Shown here: positions 1 through 7,765 of the stretch, piece by piece
Layout: each line of letters opens with the position of its first letter
Position numbering within the stretch: position 1 is the stretch's first letter
Assembly: GCA_025360045.1 (NCBI GenBank)
Contig: JANYCY010000088.1
Coordinates: 1 to 41,981 of the forward strand
DNA: 41,981 nucleotides
Reading direction: 5' to 3'
Source of the DNA: Janthinobacterium sp.
Lineage (GTDB): Bacteria > Pseudomonadota > Gammaproteobacteria > Burkholderiales > Chitinibacteraceae
Program-made: the position numbers and the translations under genes
The notes under the pieces: generated by a model
Database searches by the model: none
Seen by the model: only the letters and a program-made list of their open reading frames with translations
What the model was told of the DNA's origin: nothing

Positions 1-136
1 AAATATGGAAATAAAAGGGAAGTAGCGCTGAAATTTTAAAAAAAATGCAATTTAATGCAGGATTGTACGTTTTAAATAAAAAAAGTAGTGTATTTAAATT
101 AAAAATACATCTGCGGTGAGTTTGTGCAGACCTTCC
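1..136 (-). mobile_element. End of an IS5-type insertion sequence (left copy, partial)
   Basis: These bases are the exact reverse complement of the last 136 bases of the window. The outer tip, read into the element on the minus strand, begins GGAAGGTCTGCACAAAC, which resembles terminal inverted repeats of IS5-group elements. The next four bases (137-140) are TTAG, which fits the YTAR target duplicated by that group. The fragment is AT-rich and has no coding frame, so only the non-coding tip of the element is inside the window. Family assignment is from the tip motif and the target only; no transposase is visible. It could also be the tip of a different repeat of the same kind. Confidence 0.65.
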
Positions 137-211
137 TTAGAGATTGTTTTAATTCCTTTTTTTAAGTCGAAAATGTAAAACAAAATGTATTTTTTTAAAT
201 GAATCATTGAG

Positions 212-242
212 TAAAAAAAGCCCCACAGTATTTTGTGGGGCT
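212..242 (-). terminator. Rho-independent terminator of the TonB receptor gene
   Basis: A perfect 9-bp stem (AGCCCCACA with TGTGGGGCT, 219-227 and 234-242) with a 6-nt loop is flanked on its low-coordinate side by a run of A (212-219), giving a U tract in a minus-strand transcript. It lies about 30 bases beyond the stop codon of the minus-strand receptor gene. Confidence 0.85.
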
Positions 243-273
243 GCAAAGAGCGGCAAGTCAAAAAAAGGAATAT

Positions 274-2853
274 TTAGAACTTGTAAGTCAGCTTGGCCGA
301 GGCAAAGCGGCCGCGTGGGTCTGCTTGTGTGTGGTCAAAGAAGTCAGTTGAAGAATCCCACGGTGGGCGGGTATTGCTCAGATTCAACACCTTGGCGGTG
401 AGAGTGGTGTCTTTGGCGAGCTTCCAGCTGGCGGTCAGATCAAAGGTGTTGAATGAATCTACGTATTTGACTGTGTCATTTTCGCTCGGGTTGGCTTGGT
501 CGTAACCGCCGATATAGTTCCATGTCAGGGTGGTTGACCATGCGCCGATCTCCCATGTGGCATCGCTGACGGCGCGCCATTTTGGAATCGAGCCAAATTG
601 GTTGCTGCCTGCGCCATCGGTGAGCGGCTCGCCAGTGGAAAGCGGCTCGGCAAATCTTAAAACATGGCTGATCTGGCTGCCCAGTTTTAAGCTGCCGTAG
701 TCTTTGCTGTTAAAGCGCTGACGTAAATCCAGATCAATGCCTGATGTTTCGCGATCGCCCATATTGCTGTACTGGCGATAAAGCGTGCTGATGCGTCCCT
801 TTTCATCGCGCACAATTTTGCTTGGATCACGGCTTTCATTCGCAATAATATCAGCGCCACTTTGCGTACCGATCAGGCCGCTTTGCTTGACATTGTAGTA
901 ATCAAGGCCAATGCTGCTGTCGTTTGTTGGCGAGAGCACAAAGCCCAGATTAAAGTTATCCGATCGCTCTGGCTGCAGATCTTTATTGGCGGCAATAATA
1001 TTGGTTACGCCACGTGATTTGGTCGGTGCAATTGGATCACGCGGATCAACCACCGATCCGTAGCTGACTGCCGAGCTTTTGGTGATTTCTGGCAAAGAGG
1101 GTGCACGGAAACCGCGTGAAGCAGAGCCGCGCAGCAGCAGCCAGTCTGCAGCCTGATAGCGGGCACTGGCTTTAGGCGAGAAAGCATTGCCAAAATCGCT
1201 GTAATGATCGGCCCGTGCAGCTAGGTTGACGTTTAAGTCTTTAATGACGGGGATGTTGAGCTCGGCAAAGAGCGCCGTGACTTTGCGCTCGCCATCGATA
1301 ATATTAATCGCCGGGCGCAGCTCAGTGCCTGAAAGCACGGCATCGGAGGTGCGTGAGTCCATTTTTTCCTGACGGAACTGCGCACCAGTAGCAAAGCCCA
1401 CACTGCCAGCAGGCAGCTCGAACAATTCGGCAGAGGATGCACTGATGTCGGCGGTAATCAGGCTGGATTTGGCTGGGCGTAGGGTGGAAAGGCGCAGACG
1501 GTTGCGGACTTCTTCGCTGTTTTTAGATTGATCGGCAAAGTTGTAGCTGCCGTCTTTTAATACTTTTTCGTATTCATAGCGGTTTACAAAATTCTGTACG
1601 GTTTCTTCCAGTGTGCTTTGTGAATAGCCAAGAGAAGCATCCCAATCCCAGCCAAAGGCCGTGCCTTTGATGCCGGATAAAACACGATGCAGGGTCACTT
1701 CATCCGTTTTCAGACGTTTACCCAAATCAAACAGCGTGGCGGTGAAATCCAGCGGCGTGGTGCCAGGGTTGTTGGGGTGGCCTACCGGCAATTTATTGTT
1801 AATGGTTTCTAAAGCTTGTTTCTGATTATTCCATGCGCGCAAGGTGCTGCTGACAGTGAGTGGGGCAGCAAAAGTCAGGTTAGCGCGGGAGAAACCATAC
1901 AAATATTCTGCATAGGCTTGCGTATCATCGTTAATCCGCAAATTGGCGCGGGCAAAGGCGTGATAGCGCTCAATCCCTGGAATCAGCGTGCTGTAGGGTG
2001 CATCGTTATAGGCCAAAACTTGGCCGGTTTTGCCGGTCGTAATGCTGCCGTAATCCGTAAGCTTGATCGGGCTTTGCGGACCGCCCAATAGCTTGGTGGG
2101 GTCGCCATCGTAGTAATTAGTAATCACTCGGTTCAGGCTGCCACCCGATTGGTTTCTGAAGTCGCCATCTTTCATCCAGCTCACATCGCTTTGGTCGAGC
2201 TGATCGCGTTTTTGCCCGTCTAAAGAAAATACGACATTGAAATTATCTTCATTGAAATCACCAAAGCCGGTTTTGATGGAAAAGTTCTTTTCAGTTTGCC
2301 CGGTGCCTTCGGTGGATGAGCCTAGTTCGGCGCTCAACTCGGTGCCTTTAAATTCTGAATACAAAATAATATTCACCACGCCCGCGACGGCATCCGAGCC
2401 GTAAACAGACGATGCGCCATCTTTTAAGATTTCAATTCTTTGCACGGCCGCCATAGGCAGGCTGTTTAGATCAACAAAGGTTTCTTGTAAGTTTTGTGCC
2501 GTGGCATAGCTGCTGATGCGCTTACCGTTAATCAACACCAAGGTGTTTTTCTGGCCTAGCCCGCGTAAGGAAACGCCCGAAGTGCCTGCTGAAAAGCTGC
2601 CGGTAAATTGCTCGTTATAGCTATTGCCGCTATTGGCAGAGATGGAGCGGATGACTTCAGAGACGCTGGTTTTGCCGCTGGCGGCAATTTCTTTGGCGCT
2701 GATGACTTGCACGGCGGTTGCGCCTGCTTTTTGGCTGATGCGAATATTAGAGCCGGTTACGGTCACGCGTTCTACTTTATTGGGCGTGGTTTCTGCTGCA
2801 ACAGCAGGAAAAGCAGCGCTAATGGCTAGCGCGATGGCTAATGGTTTAAACAT
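274..2853 (-). CDS. TonB-dependent outer membrane receptor
   Basis: An outer-membrane beta-barrel that imports a scarce ligand using TonB energy; the ligand is not evident. The 859-residue product starts with a signal peptide (MFKPLAIALAISAAFPAVAA), then a short TonB-box-like stretch (VERVTVTGSNI, about residues 28-38) and a plug domain containing VYGSDAVAGVVNI. A long barrel rich in alternating aromatic strands ends in a terminal Phe (LTYKF), the usual outer-membrane insertion signal. I chose the ATG at 2853 rather than an in-frame start 69 bases upstream, because it begins the signal peptide and has GAGGA five to six bases before it. The upstream frame overlaps the leader terminator. The leader encodes a Cys/Arg-rich peptide and an attenuator-like fold (separate entries), so sulfur or amino-acid status may control it. 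It is transcribed alone. Confidence 0.93.
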   Translation of the reverse strand: MFKPLAIALAISAAFPAVAAETTPNKVERVTVTGSNIRISQKAGATAVQVISAKEIAASGKTSVSEVIRSISANSGNSYNEQFTGSFSAGTSGVSLRGLGQKNTLVLINGKRISSYATAQNLQETFVDLNSLPMAAVQRIEILKDGASSVYGSDAVAGVVNIILYSEFKGTELSAELGSSTEGTGQTEKNFSIKTGFGDFNEDNFNVVFSLDGQKRDQLDQSDVSWMKDGDFRNQSGGSLNRVITNYYDGDPTKLLGGPQSPIKLTDYGSITTGKTGQVLAYNDAPYSTLIPGIERYHAFARANLRINDDTQAYAEYLYGFSRANLTFAAPLTVSSTLRAWNNQKQALETINNKLPVGHPNNPGTTPLDFTATLFDLGKRLKTDEVTLHRVLSGIKGTAFGWDWDASLGYSQSTLEETVQNFVNRYEYEKVLKDGSYNFADQSKNSEEVRNRLRLSTLRPAKSSLITADISASSAELFELPAGSVGFATGAQFRQEKMDSRTSDAVLSGTELRPAINIIDGERKVTALFAELNIPVIKDLNVNLAARADHYSDFGNAFSPKASARYQAADWLLLRGSASRGFRAPSLPEITKSSAVSYGSVVDPRDPIAPTKSRGVTNIIAANKDLQPERSDNFNLGFVLSPTNDSSIGLDYYNVKQSGLIGTQSGADIIANESRDPSKIVRDEKGRISTLYRQYSNMGDRETSGIDLDLRQRFNSKDYGSLKLGSQISHVLRFAEPLSTGEPLTDGAGSNQFGSIPKWRAVSDATWEIGAWSTTLTWNYIGGYDQANPSENDTVKYVDSFNTFDLTASWKLAKDTTLTAKVLNLSNTRPPWDSSTDFFDHTQADPRGRFASAKLTYKF

Positions 2854-2882
2854 ACTATCCTCGGTACATATCTGTGGAGCTG

Positions 2883-2927
2883 AAAAAAAGGCAAAGTTTG
2901 TCCCTGCGCCTTGTCTGAGCAAGGAGC
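2883..2927 (-). promoter_or_regulatory. Leader with alternative terminator and antiterminator hairpins
   Basis: On the minus strand, GCTCCTTG (2920-2927) can pair with CAAGGCGC (2906-2913) around a 6-nt loop (7 of 8 pairs). Alternatively AAGGCGCAG (2904-2912) can pair with CTTTGCCTT (2888-2896), 8 of 9 pairs counting one G-U, directly followed by seven T (2883-2889). The two folds share the AAGGCGC segment and exclude each other, and the second is a plausible intrinsic terminator 30 bases before the receptor start codon. A possible -10 (TATAGT, 3046-3051, minus) lies upstream with only a weak -35. The arrangement resembles an attenuator. The gap of about 25 bases between the leader-peptide stop and the first arm leaves the ribosome-coupling mechanism unclear. 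Confidence 0.5.
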
Positions 2928-2951
2928 GGTTTTATGCTTTACAGGGGCGAT

Positions 2952-3017
2952 TTAAAGAGAGCGGCGGCAGCAGTGGCTGTTGGGTAGGGCGATCAGAGGG
3001 AAGATATTTGCTTGCAT
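2952..3017 (-). CDS. Putative 21-residue leader peptide with Cys-Cys-Arg-Arg
   Basis: A small frame ATG...TAA upstream of the TonB receptor encodes a peptide ending PNSHCCRRSL. Two adjacent TGC (Cys) codons and two adjacent CGC (Arg) codons lie just before the stop. Upstream of the ATG is only a weak purine-rich stretch (AAGAAAG). Its position in front of a terminator/antiterminator pair and its tandem Cys and Arg codons suggest a regulatory leader whose translation senses charged tRNA or ribosome pausing, rather than a functional protein. Too short for firm gene prediction; the call rests on context. Confidence 0.45.
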   Translation of the reverse strand: MQANIFPLIALPNSHCCRRSL

Positions 3018-3054
3018 GGTGTTACTTTCTTAGTAAGGTTGAAACACTATAACG

Positions 3055-3396
3055 AGTATTTAAAATTACCAAAAAGAATATAAAATTAATTATATATATT
3101 TATTTGGAATATAAGGGGCGGAGCGGGGAGTAAACATGGCAGAAAATGGCAGGGAAATGTGCTAATGAGGGGTAATCTGCCTCAGTGTTTAGGGTTTTTT
3201 GATTGGAAATCAAAAGCTTGGCTGATGATCAAAATGCTTAAGCTTAAAACGGGGGAGTAAAGCTGTGAATCCTTGATTCAGCAGTCTGTATCGCGTTGTA
3301 TAGAAAAATACATGGGTTCGATGGTTTTCTTCTCTGTGTTTTGTGGTTTTTTATTGTTGCAATTCAGGCTTTAGCTAGGGGCTCATTCTGGAGTGC
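3055..3396. other. Intergenic region between the receptor leader and rdgC
   Basis: An AT-rich stretch (especially 3055-3115) upstream of the minus-strand receptor and downstream of rdgC. Apart from a possible promoter at its low-coordinate edge I see no gene, repeat or RNA structure here. Confidence 0.5.
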
Positions 3397-3431
3397 AAAA
3401 AAAGCGCCGCTCATAAAATGAGCGGCGCTTT
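3397..3431 (-). terminator. Rho-independent terminator of rdgC
   Basis: A perfect 14-bp stem (3401-3414 with 3418-3431, GCGCCGCTCAT core) has a 3-nt loop and is preceded on the plus strand by seven A, giving a U tract for the minus-strand transcript. It lies just past the rdgC stop codon. Confidence 0.88.
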
Positions 3432-3450
3432 AGTATGGTAGGCAGAGCGC

Positions 3451-4359
3451 TTAGCTCGCCAGCTCTTCACCCAGCGCAGTAATCAGCTCTGGAATAAACT
3501 GACGCAGCTCACCCACAGACAGGGCAAAGCTAGATTCAAACATCGCGTCTTGGCTATCCACATCCGCGTCTTTTAGCTCGTCTTGCAGCACATCTAGCAT
3601 GCTCATGCGCTTGATTTCTAACTTTTCAGTGAGTTGAAAAGCAATTCGCTCATTCCACGCCATGCCCATTTTGCTAACTAGCTTGCCGGTAGCAAGGTGC
3701 TGCTTGACTTCATCGCTATGCAAATCCTGACGCACAAAGCGGGCAATCGCGCCATCGTCGCCGGGGAATTTCAATTCGCAATCGGCATCTAGCTCAAAGG
3801 GCACCGGCACTTCGTTTTCTAGCCAGCTGGTCATGGCGGTTTGCGGGGTGATTTGCGTTTGAATCAATCGTGTTGGCAAGCTGCCCAGCGCATCTCTTAA
3901 GCTGACCAGCAGGTTTTCTGCTTTGGCGGCGGCGGCACTGTCGACCAGAATCAGATTGAGTTTTAAATCGATCAGGGCGCGGTGGGTGCTGACGCGGGTA
4001 AAGGCGCGTGGGCGAAGTTCTTCGGCGACGCGTTCACGAATATCTTTGGCCTCTTTGCGGCCCACTTTACGCGCTTCTTCTTCCTCAATATGGCGGATTC
4101 GCTCTTCTGCTTCTTTCTTGACCACTACGGCAGGTAGGATTTTTTCTTCTGTTTTTAAGCAGACTAAAACCATATCTTGGCGAGCAAAAATAAACTCATC
4201 CGGCACGTGTGGTGCAGGTGGAATCCAGCCTTGGCTCATGAGGTCATGGCTGCCACAGGGAAAAAAAGGCTTTTTAATTAAGCATTCGGCAATCGATTCG
4301 GCCGAAAGGGCATGTTCGGGGCTAAGACGATAGAGCTGAATATTACGAAACCAGAGCAT
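3451..4359 (-). CDS. rdgC: Recombination-associated protein RdgC
   Basis: A 302-residue protein with the RdgC opening MLWFRNIQLYRL, the conserved early segment FFPCGSHDLMSQGW, a charged central helix (EEEARKVGRKEAKDIRERV) and the family's C-terminal part. Length equals the usual value (about 300). RdgC forms a ring-shaped dimer that binds duplex DNA without sequence preference and restrains RecA-mediated recombination; in Neisseria it affects pilin antigenic variation. It is a single-gene unit on the minus strand with its own terminator. The start has no competing Met nearby, and a purine-rich stretch (TCCTTACC read in reverse) lies just upstream. Confidence 0.96.
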   Translation of the reverse strand: MLWFRNIQLYRLSPEHALSAESIAECLIKKPFFPCGSHDLMSQGWIPPAPHVPDEFIFARQDMVLVCLKTEEKILPAVVVKKEAEERIRHIEEEEARKVGRKEAKDIRERVAEELRPRAFTRVSTHRALIDLKLNLILVDSAAAAKAENLLVSLRDALGSLPTRLIQTQITPQTAMTSWLENEVPVPFELDADCELKFPGDDGAIARFVRQDLHSDEVKQHLATGKLVSKMGMAWNERIAFQLTEKLEIKRMSMLDVLQDELKDADVDSQDAMFESSFALSVGELRQFIPELITALGEELAS

Positions 4360-4596
4360 GGTAAGGACTCGATCGAAAGGCTATCACGGGTGCAAATTGT
4401 AGCGCCATGCGGGAGGTTTGGGGGCTAAAAATAATGTGAATTGGGCGGGGACTGTGGGCGGAGAGGGGTAAGTGACTGATGCATGTCATTTTTTTGTCAG
4501 TTTGCTTGGGGCTTTATACTGTTTTTATCTAGGGCTTGCCTTTAATCTGCGTGGCGGATGGCTTTCATTTCTTGGCGAGCCGTGCCATTCTTCTAT

Positions 4597-4615
4597 ATTA
4601 TTGAGAATGGTTGTT
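4597..4615 (+). promoter_or_regulatory. Possible Fur box upstream of fbpA
   Basis: The 19-mer ATTATTGAGAATGGTTGTT matches about 11 of 19 positions of the classical Fur box and sits roughly 40 bases before the fbpA start, where an iron-repressor operator is expected for a ferric importer. The match is moderate and was made by eye. Confidence 0.4.
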
Positions 4616-4656
4616 AATTGCCTGTGTCCTATTTAAATTCTTTATAAGGAATTCCC

Positions 4657-5643
4657 GTGAAGCGTCTTGTCCTTGTCTCCCTGCTTGCTGCTACATCCCT
4701 TGCTCATGCTGAAAGCGTGACTTTGTATTCGGCACGAAATGAGCAGCTTTTAAAGCCTTTGCTTGACGTATTTACTAAAGAAACGGGTGTTGAAGTAAAG
4801 CTCCTTACTGATAAGGAAGGTCCTTTACTTGAGCGACTACGTGCAGAAGCACAAAATACTTCGGCTGATGCGTTGATTACGGTGGATGCGGGCAATTTAT
4901 GGCAGGCATCAAACATGGGTTTATTGAAGTCGATCAAATCAAATACTTTGAATGAAAATATCCCCGCCCATTTGCGTGATCCTAAAGGCGAGTGGTACGG
5001 CCTGTCGGTGCGTGCACGCACGATGTTTTTTAATAAGAACAAAGTAAAAGCCGCCGATTTATCGACCTATGAAGATCTGGCTAATCCAAAGTGGAAAGGC
5101 AAGCTCTGCTTGCGCACATCCAAAAAAGTGTACAACCAGTCTTTGGTTGGCATGATGATTGCCCAGTATGGCGAACCTAAAGCCGAGAAAATCGTTCGTG
5201 GCTGGGTGGATAATCTAGCGACCGATGTGTTTCAAGACGATACCGCCATGTTAAAAGCGATTGCAGCGGGCCAGTGTGACGTAGGGATTGCAAATACTTA
5301 CTACTTTGGCCGCTTGATTGAAGCGCAGCCTACGTTACCTGTTAGTGTTTTCTGGGCGAATCAGCAGGCTGAAGGCGTGCATGTGAATGTGTCTGGCGCG
5401 GGTGTGACGCGCTATGCTAAAAACCCAGCGGGCGCGATTAAGTTGCTTGAATGGTTGTCGTCAGATAAAGCGCAAAATCTTTACGCTGATAAAGATATGG
5501 AATTCCCTGCCAACCCTAAAATTAAGGCTTCCCCTTTGGTTGCAAGCTGGGGGCCGTTTAAATCCAATGTGATTAATGTATCCAAAGCCGGTGAATTGCA
5601 ATCGACTGCGGTGCGTTTGATGGATAGAGCGGGTTATCGCTAG
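4657..5643 (+). CDS. fbpA: Fe(3+) ABC transporter periplasmic binding protein FbpA
   Basis: The 328-residue product begins with a Sec signal peptide (MKRLVLVSLLAATSLAHA, cleavage before ESVTLY) and lacks a lipobox, so it should be free in the periplasm. VTLYSARNEQ near the mature N-terminus and the adjacent tyrosines in NTYYFGRL (residues 215-216) match ferric-binding proteins of the FbpA/FutA group, where the Tyr pair binds iron. It captures Fe(3+) for the FbpB permease and the FbpC ATPase encoded next. Translation starts at GTG with AAGGA seven bases upstream. A Fur-like site precedes it and a terminator follows, so it may be transcribed largely apart from fbpBC, which now lie beyond 500 bases of repeat DNA. 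Confidence 0.93.
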   Translation: MKRLVLVSLLAATSLAHAESVTLYSARNEQLLKPLLDVFTKETGVEVKLLTDKEGPLLERLRAEAQNTSADALITVDAGNLWQASNMGLLKSIKSNTLNENIPAHLRDPKGEWYGLSVRARTMFFNKNKVKAADLSTYEDLANPKWKGKLCLRTSKKVYNQSLVGMMIAQYGEPKAEKIVRGWVDNLATDVFQDDTAMLKAIAAGQCDVGIANTYYFGRLIEAQPTLPVSVFWANQQAEGVHVNVSGAGVTRYAKNPAGAIKLLEWLSSDKAQNLYADKDMEFPANPKIKASPLVASWGPFKSNVINVSKAGELQSTAVRLMDRAGYR

Positions 5644-5733
5644 TCGCAAATGAAAGCATGACTATTGTTGACGTTAGATCCGCGAATAAGAATTGTTTCT
5701 TGTAAGCGATGGTATCTCGTTTCATAATACGAT

Positions 5734-5769
5734 ACGGGCAAGCAGATTCTCTGTCTTGCCCGTTTTTCT
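5734..5769 (+). terminator. Rho-independent terminator after fbpA
   Basis: A perfect 9-bp stem (ACGGGCAAG 5734-5742, CTTGCCCGT 5755-5763) with a 12-nt loop is followed by TTTTTCTTT. It should end most fbpA transcripts before fbpB. Confidence 0.82.
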
Positions 5770-5788
5770 TTGGGAAATGGAAAGACTA

Positions 5789-5953
5789 AGCAGCCTGTCG
5801 GACTTGAGCGATCGTAGCGAGGAAAAAGACCGGTTTGAGACAGATTTCATGCATTTTTGAGGCGAATAGCGGGCTATTTAACGAAAAAATGCGTGAAATA
5901 TGGCCAAATCCGGCTTTTCCGCAGTAGATCAGTCTCAAGTCCGACAGGCTGCT
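5789..5953 (+). repeat. 165-bp palindromic dispersed element, copy 1
   Basis: The element has perfect 20-bp terminal inverted repeats (AGCAGCCTGTCGG... at 5789-5808 and its complement at 5934-5953). The interior is also self-complementary around a centre near 5871: AATAGC with GCTATT, GCATTTTT with AAAAAATGC, and CCGGTTTG...ATTTCA with TGAAAT...AAATCCGG. The whole unit can thus fold into one long hairpin. A second, inverted copy with roughly 90% identity by eye lies at 36431-36593. No coding capacity or clear target duplication is seen. It resembles a MITE or large REP-type unit mobilised in trans; its family is unknown to me. Confidence 0.85.
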
Positions 5954-6164
5954 AGGCAGATATCCACGAAAAATACGAAAGCATGGACAAGTTTGCTTAT
6001 TTCTCTTGGTTTTCTTTGTGTAACTCTGTGTTCTCTGTGTTCTCTGTGTTCTCTGTGTTCTCTGTGTTCTCTGTGTTCTCTGTGTTCTCCGTGTTCTCTG
6101 TGGCTTATTTATTTTGGTTTTCTCTATGTGGCTCTGTGTTCTCTGTGGTTCAAGATTTGGGTTT
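5954..6164 (+). repeat. CTCTGTGTT nonamer repeat element (copy A)
   Basis: Eight tandem 9-bp units CTCTGTGTT (6024-6095, one variant CTCCGTGTT) plus a partial unit, then a second short cluster (6132-6150), end in the motif GGTTCAAGATTTGGGTT. The same end motif occurs inverted at 7909-7925 and again (one base changed) near 35469-35485, each beside CTCTGTG units. Together with a GCAGAT-type opposite edge this marks a dispersed element with a variable tandem core. The 9-bp period keeps reading frames open and yields artefactual Cys-Ser-Leu or Phe-Ser-Val repeats. It directly abuts the start codon of fbpB. Confidence 0.8.
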
Positions 6165-6169
6165 TCTTA

Positions 6170-7765
6170 ATGATGCAAAAACCGTTTTCTAAAGGATCGT
6201 TGTACGCGCTGCCGATCGCCTTACTGACCTTGATTCCTCTGTTGGTGGTGCTGTCTTCCTTCTTGCATCCACAGCCAGAAATTTGGCAGCACCTTTCCGA
6301 ATATGTGCTGCCCCGCGTACTTAAAAACACCGCTATTTTGATGCTGGGTGTATCGGCGGGCGTGTTGCTGCTTGGGGTTTCTTTGGCGTGGCTGACGGCC
6401 GTTTGTGATTTCCCCTTGCGGCGTTTTTTTGCTTGGAGCCTGATGCTGCCGCTGGCCATGCCCGCCTATGTGCTGGCTTTTGTGCAGGTCGGCTTGCTGG
6501 ATTTTACGGGACCAGTGCAAACGCTCTTGCGTGAATGGACGGGGGACTCATCTTGGTTCCCACGTATCCGCTCTACGGGCGGGGTGATTCTGGTGCTCAC
6601 CTTGGCGTTTTATCCCTATGTCTATTTGCTGGCGAGAAACGCGTTTTTAACTCAGGGTAAGCGCGGCATAGAGGCTGCACAAATGCTGGGCATGTCTCGG
6701 CGCATGGCGTTTTTTCGCGTGGTATTGCCCATGGCGCGGCCTTGGTTAATTGGTGGCGTGCTATTGGTGCTGATGGAAACGCTGGCCGATTTTGGCACGG
6801 TTTCTATTTTTAATTACGACACCTTTACTACGGCGATTTATCAATCGTGGTTCTCCTTGTTTAATCTACCGGCCGCATCGCAGCTGGCGTCCATCTTAGT
6901 GCTGTTTGTACTGGCGTTGGCCGTGGCCGAGCAATGGGGGCGGGGTCGTCGGCATTACGCCGTGCGCGGCGGATCGGCAGAGCGGATTGTTCTACACGGC
7001 GCTGGCCGCTATTTGGCGCTGGCTTGGTGTAGCGTGGTGCTACTGATTGCTTTTGTGATTCCTTTTATTCAGTTGTTAGTTTGGGTAAAAAGCGTCTGGG
7101 CGATGGATTTTGATGCACGCTATCCGTGGTTTATTTTGCGCTCGATCGCCATTGGTGGGATGGCCGCATTGCTGGTGACCGGCTTAGGGTTGATTTTGGT
7201 GTATGTGCAGCGCCGCTATAGCGATGCACGTTGGCTGGTGCGTATCGCCACCTTGGGTTACGCCGTGCCGGGTACGGTGCTGGCGGTGGGGGTGTTTATT
7301 CCGATTGCGTGGCTGGATAATCTATTGATCCCCATCTTGGCTTACTTTGGCATCGTCACTACGCAAGTCTTAAAAGGAACTTTGGCCGTGATGCTACTGG
7401 CACTCGCCGCACGTTTTATGGCCGTGGCCTTTGCGCCTATCGATACCGCTATGCAGCGCATTACCCGTAATCAAGAGGATGCGGCTCGATCACTCGGCCT
7501 GTCATCGAGGCAAGTATTAAGACGCGTGCATCTGCCCTTGCTGCGAGGAGGCTTGCTTACCGCCTTACTGATTGCTTTTGTCGATGTGATGAAAGAAATG
7601 CCGATCACCTTGATGACCCGCCCCTTTGGCTGGGACACCTTGGCCGTGCGTGTATTTGAAATGACGTCGGAAGGCATGTGGGAACGCGCAGCCCTACCGA
7701 GTTTCTTTATTGTGCTAATGGGTTTGATCCCAGTGATTCTGCTAGTCAGAAAAACTGAGGACTGA
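6170..7765 (+). CDS. fbpB: Fe(3+) ABC transporter permease FbpB
   Basis: A 531-residue inner-membrane permease with about twelve hydrophobic segments in two homologous halves. Each half carries the cytoplasmic loop that docks the ATPase (EAAQMLGMSRRMAFFRVVLPMARPWL in the first; EDAARSLGLSSRQ...RRVHLPLLRGG in the second). This is the fused double-permease architecture of FbpB/AfuB ferric importers, at the usual length. A longer open frame begins at 5900, but its first 90 codons lie inside dispersed repeats. The genuine N-terminus is taken as MMQKPFSKGSLYALPIALL at 6170. No Shine-Dalgarno is visible, because repeat DNA ends a few bases before the ATG; a second ATG at 6173 is equally possible. 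It should work with FbpA and FbpC. Confidence 0.92.
   Translation: MMQKPFSKGSLYALPIALLTLIPLLVVLSSFLHPQPEIWQHLSEYVLPRVLKNTAILMLGVSAGVLLLGVSLAWLTAVCDFPLRRFFAWSLMLPLAMPAYVLAFVQVGLLDFTGPVQTLLREWTGDSSWFPRIRSTGGVILVLTLAFYPYVYLLARNAFLTQGKRGIEAAQMLGMSRRMAFFRVVLPMARPWLIGGVLLVLMETLADFGTVSIFNYDTFTTAIYQSWFSLFNLPAASQLASILVLFVLALAVAEQWGRGRRHYAVRGGSAERIVLHGAGRYLALAWCSVVLLIAFVIPFIQLLVWVKSVWAMDFDARYPWFILRSIAIGGMAALLVTGLGLILVYVQRRYSDARWLVRIATLGYAVPGTVLAVGVFIPIAWLDNLLIPILAYFGIVTTQVLKGTLAVMLLALAARFMAVAFAPIDTAMQRITRNQEDAARSLGLSSRQVLRRVHLPLLRGGLLTALLIAFVDVMKEMPITLMTRPFGWDTLAVRVFEMTSEGMWERAALPSFFIVLMGLIPVILLVRKTED

Noticed and set aside
2624-3052. 142-residue plus-strand frame opposite the TonB receptor start
   Set aside because: It is antisense to the receptor signal peptide, plug and leader, shows no family features and is explained as a shadow of the real minus-strand gene.
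6024-6103. Possible CRISPR-like or microsatellite-coded protein
   Set aside because: The repeat unit is nine contiguous bases without spacers, so it is no CRISPR array; the encoded Cys-Ser-Leu or Phe-Ser-Val repeats exist in several frames and are by-products of the 9-bp period.
5900-6169. N-terminal extension of FbpB (621-residue version)
   Set aside because: The extra residues are encoded by the palindromic element and the nonamer repeat, whereas known FbpB proteins are about 500-550 residues and begin near the MMQKPF position.
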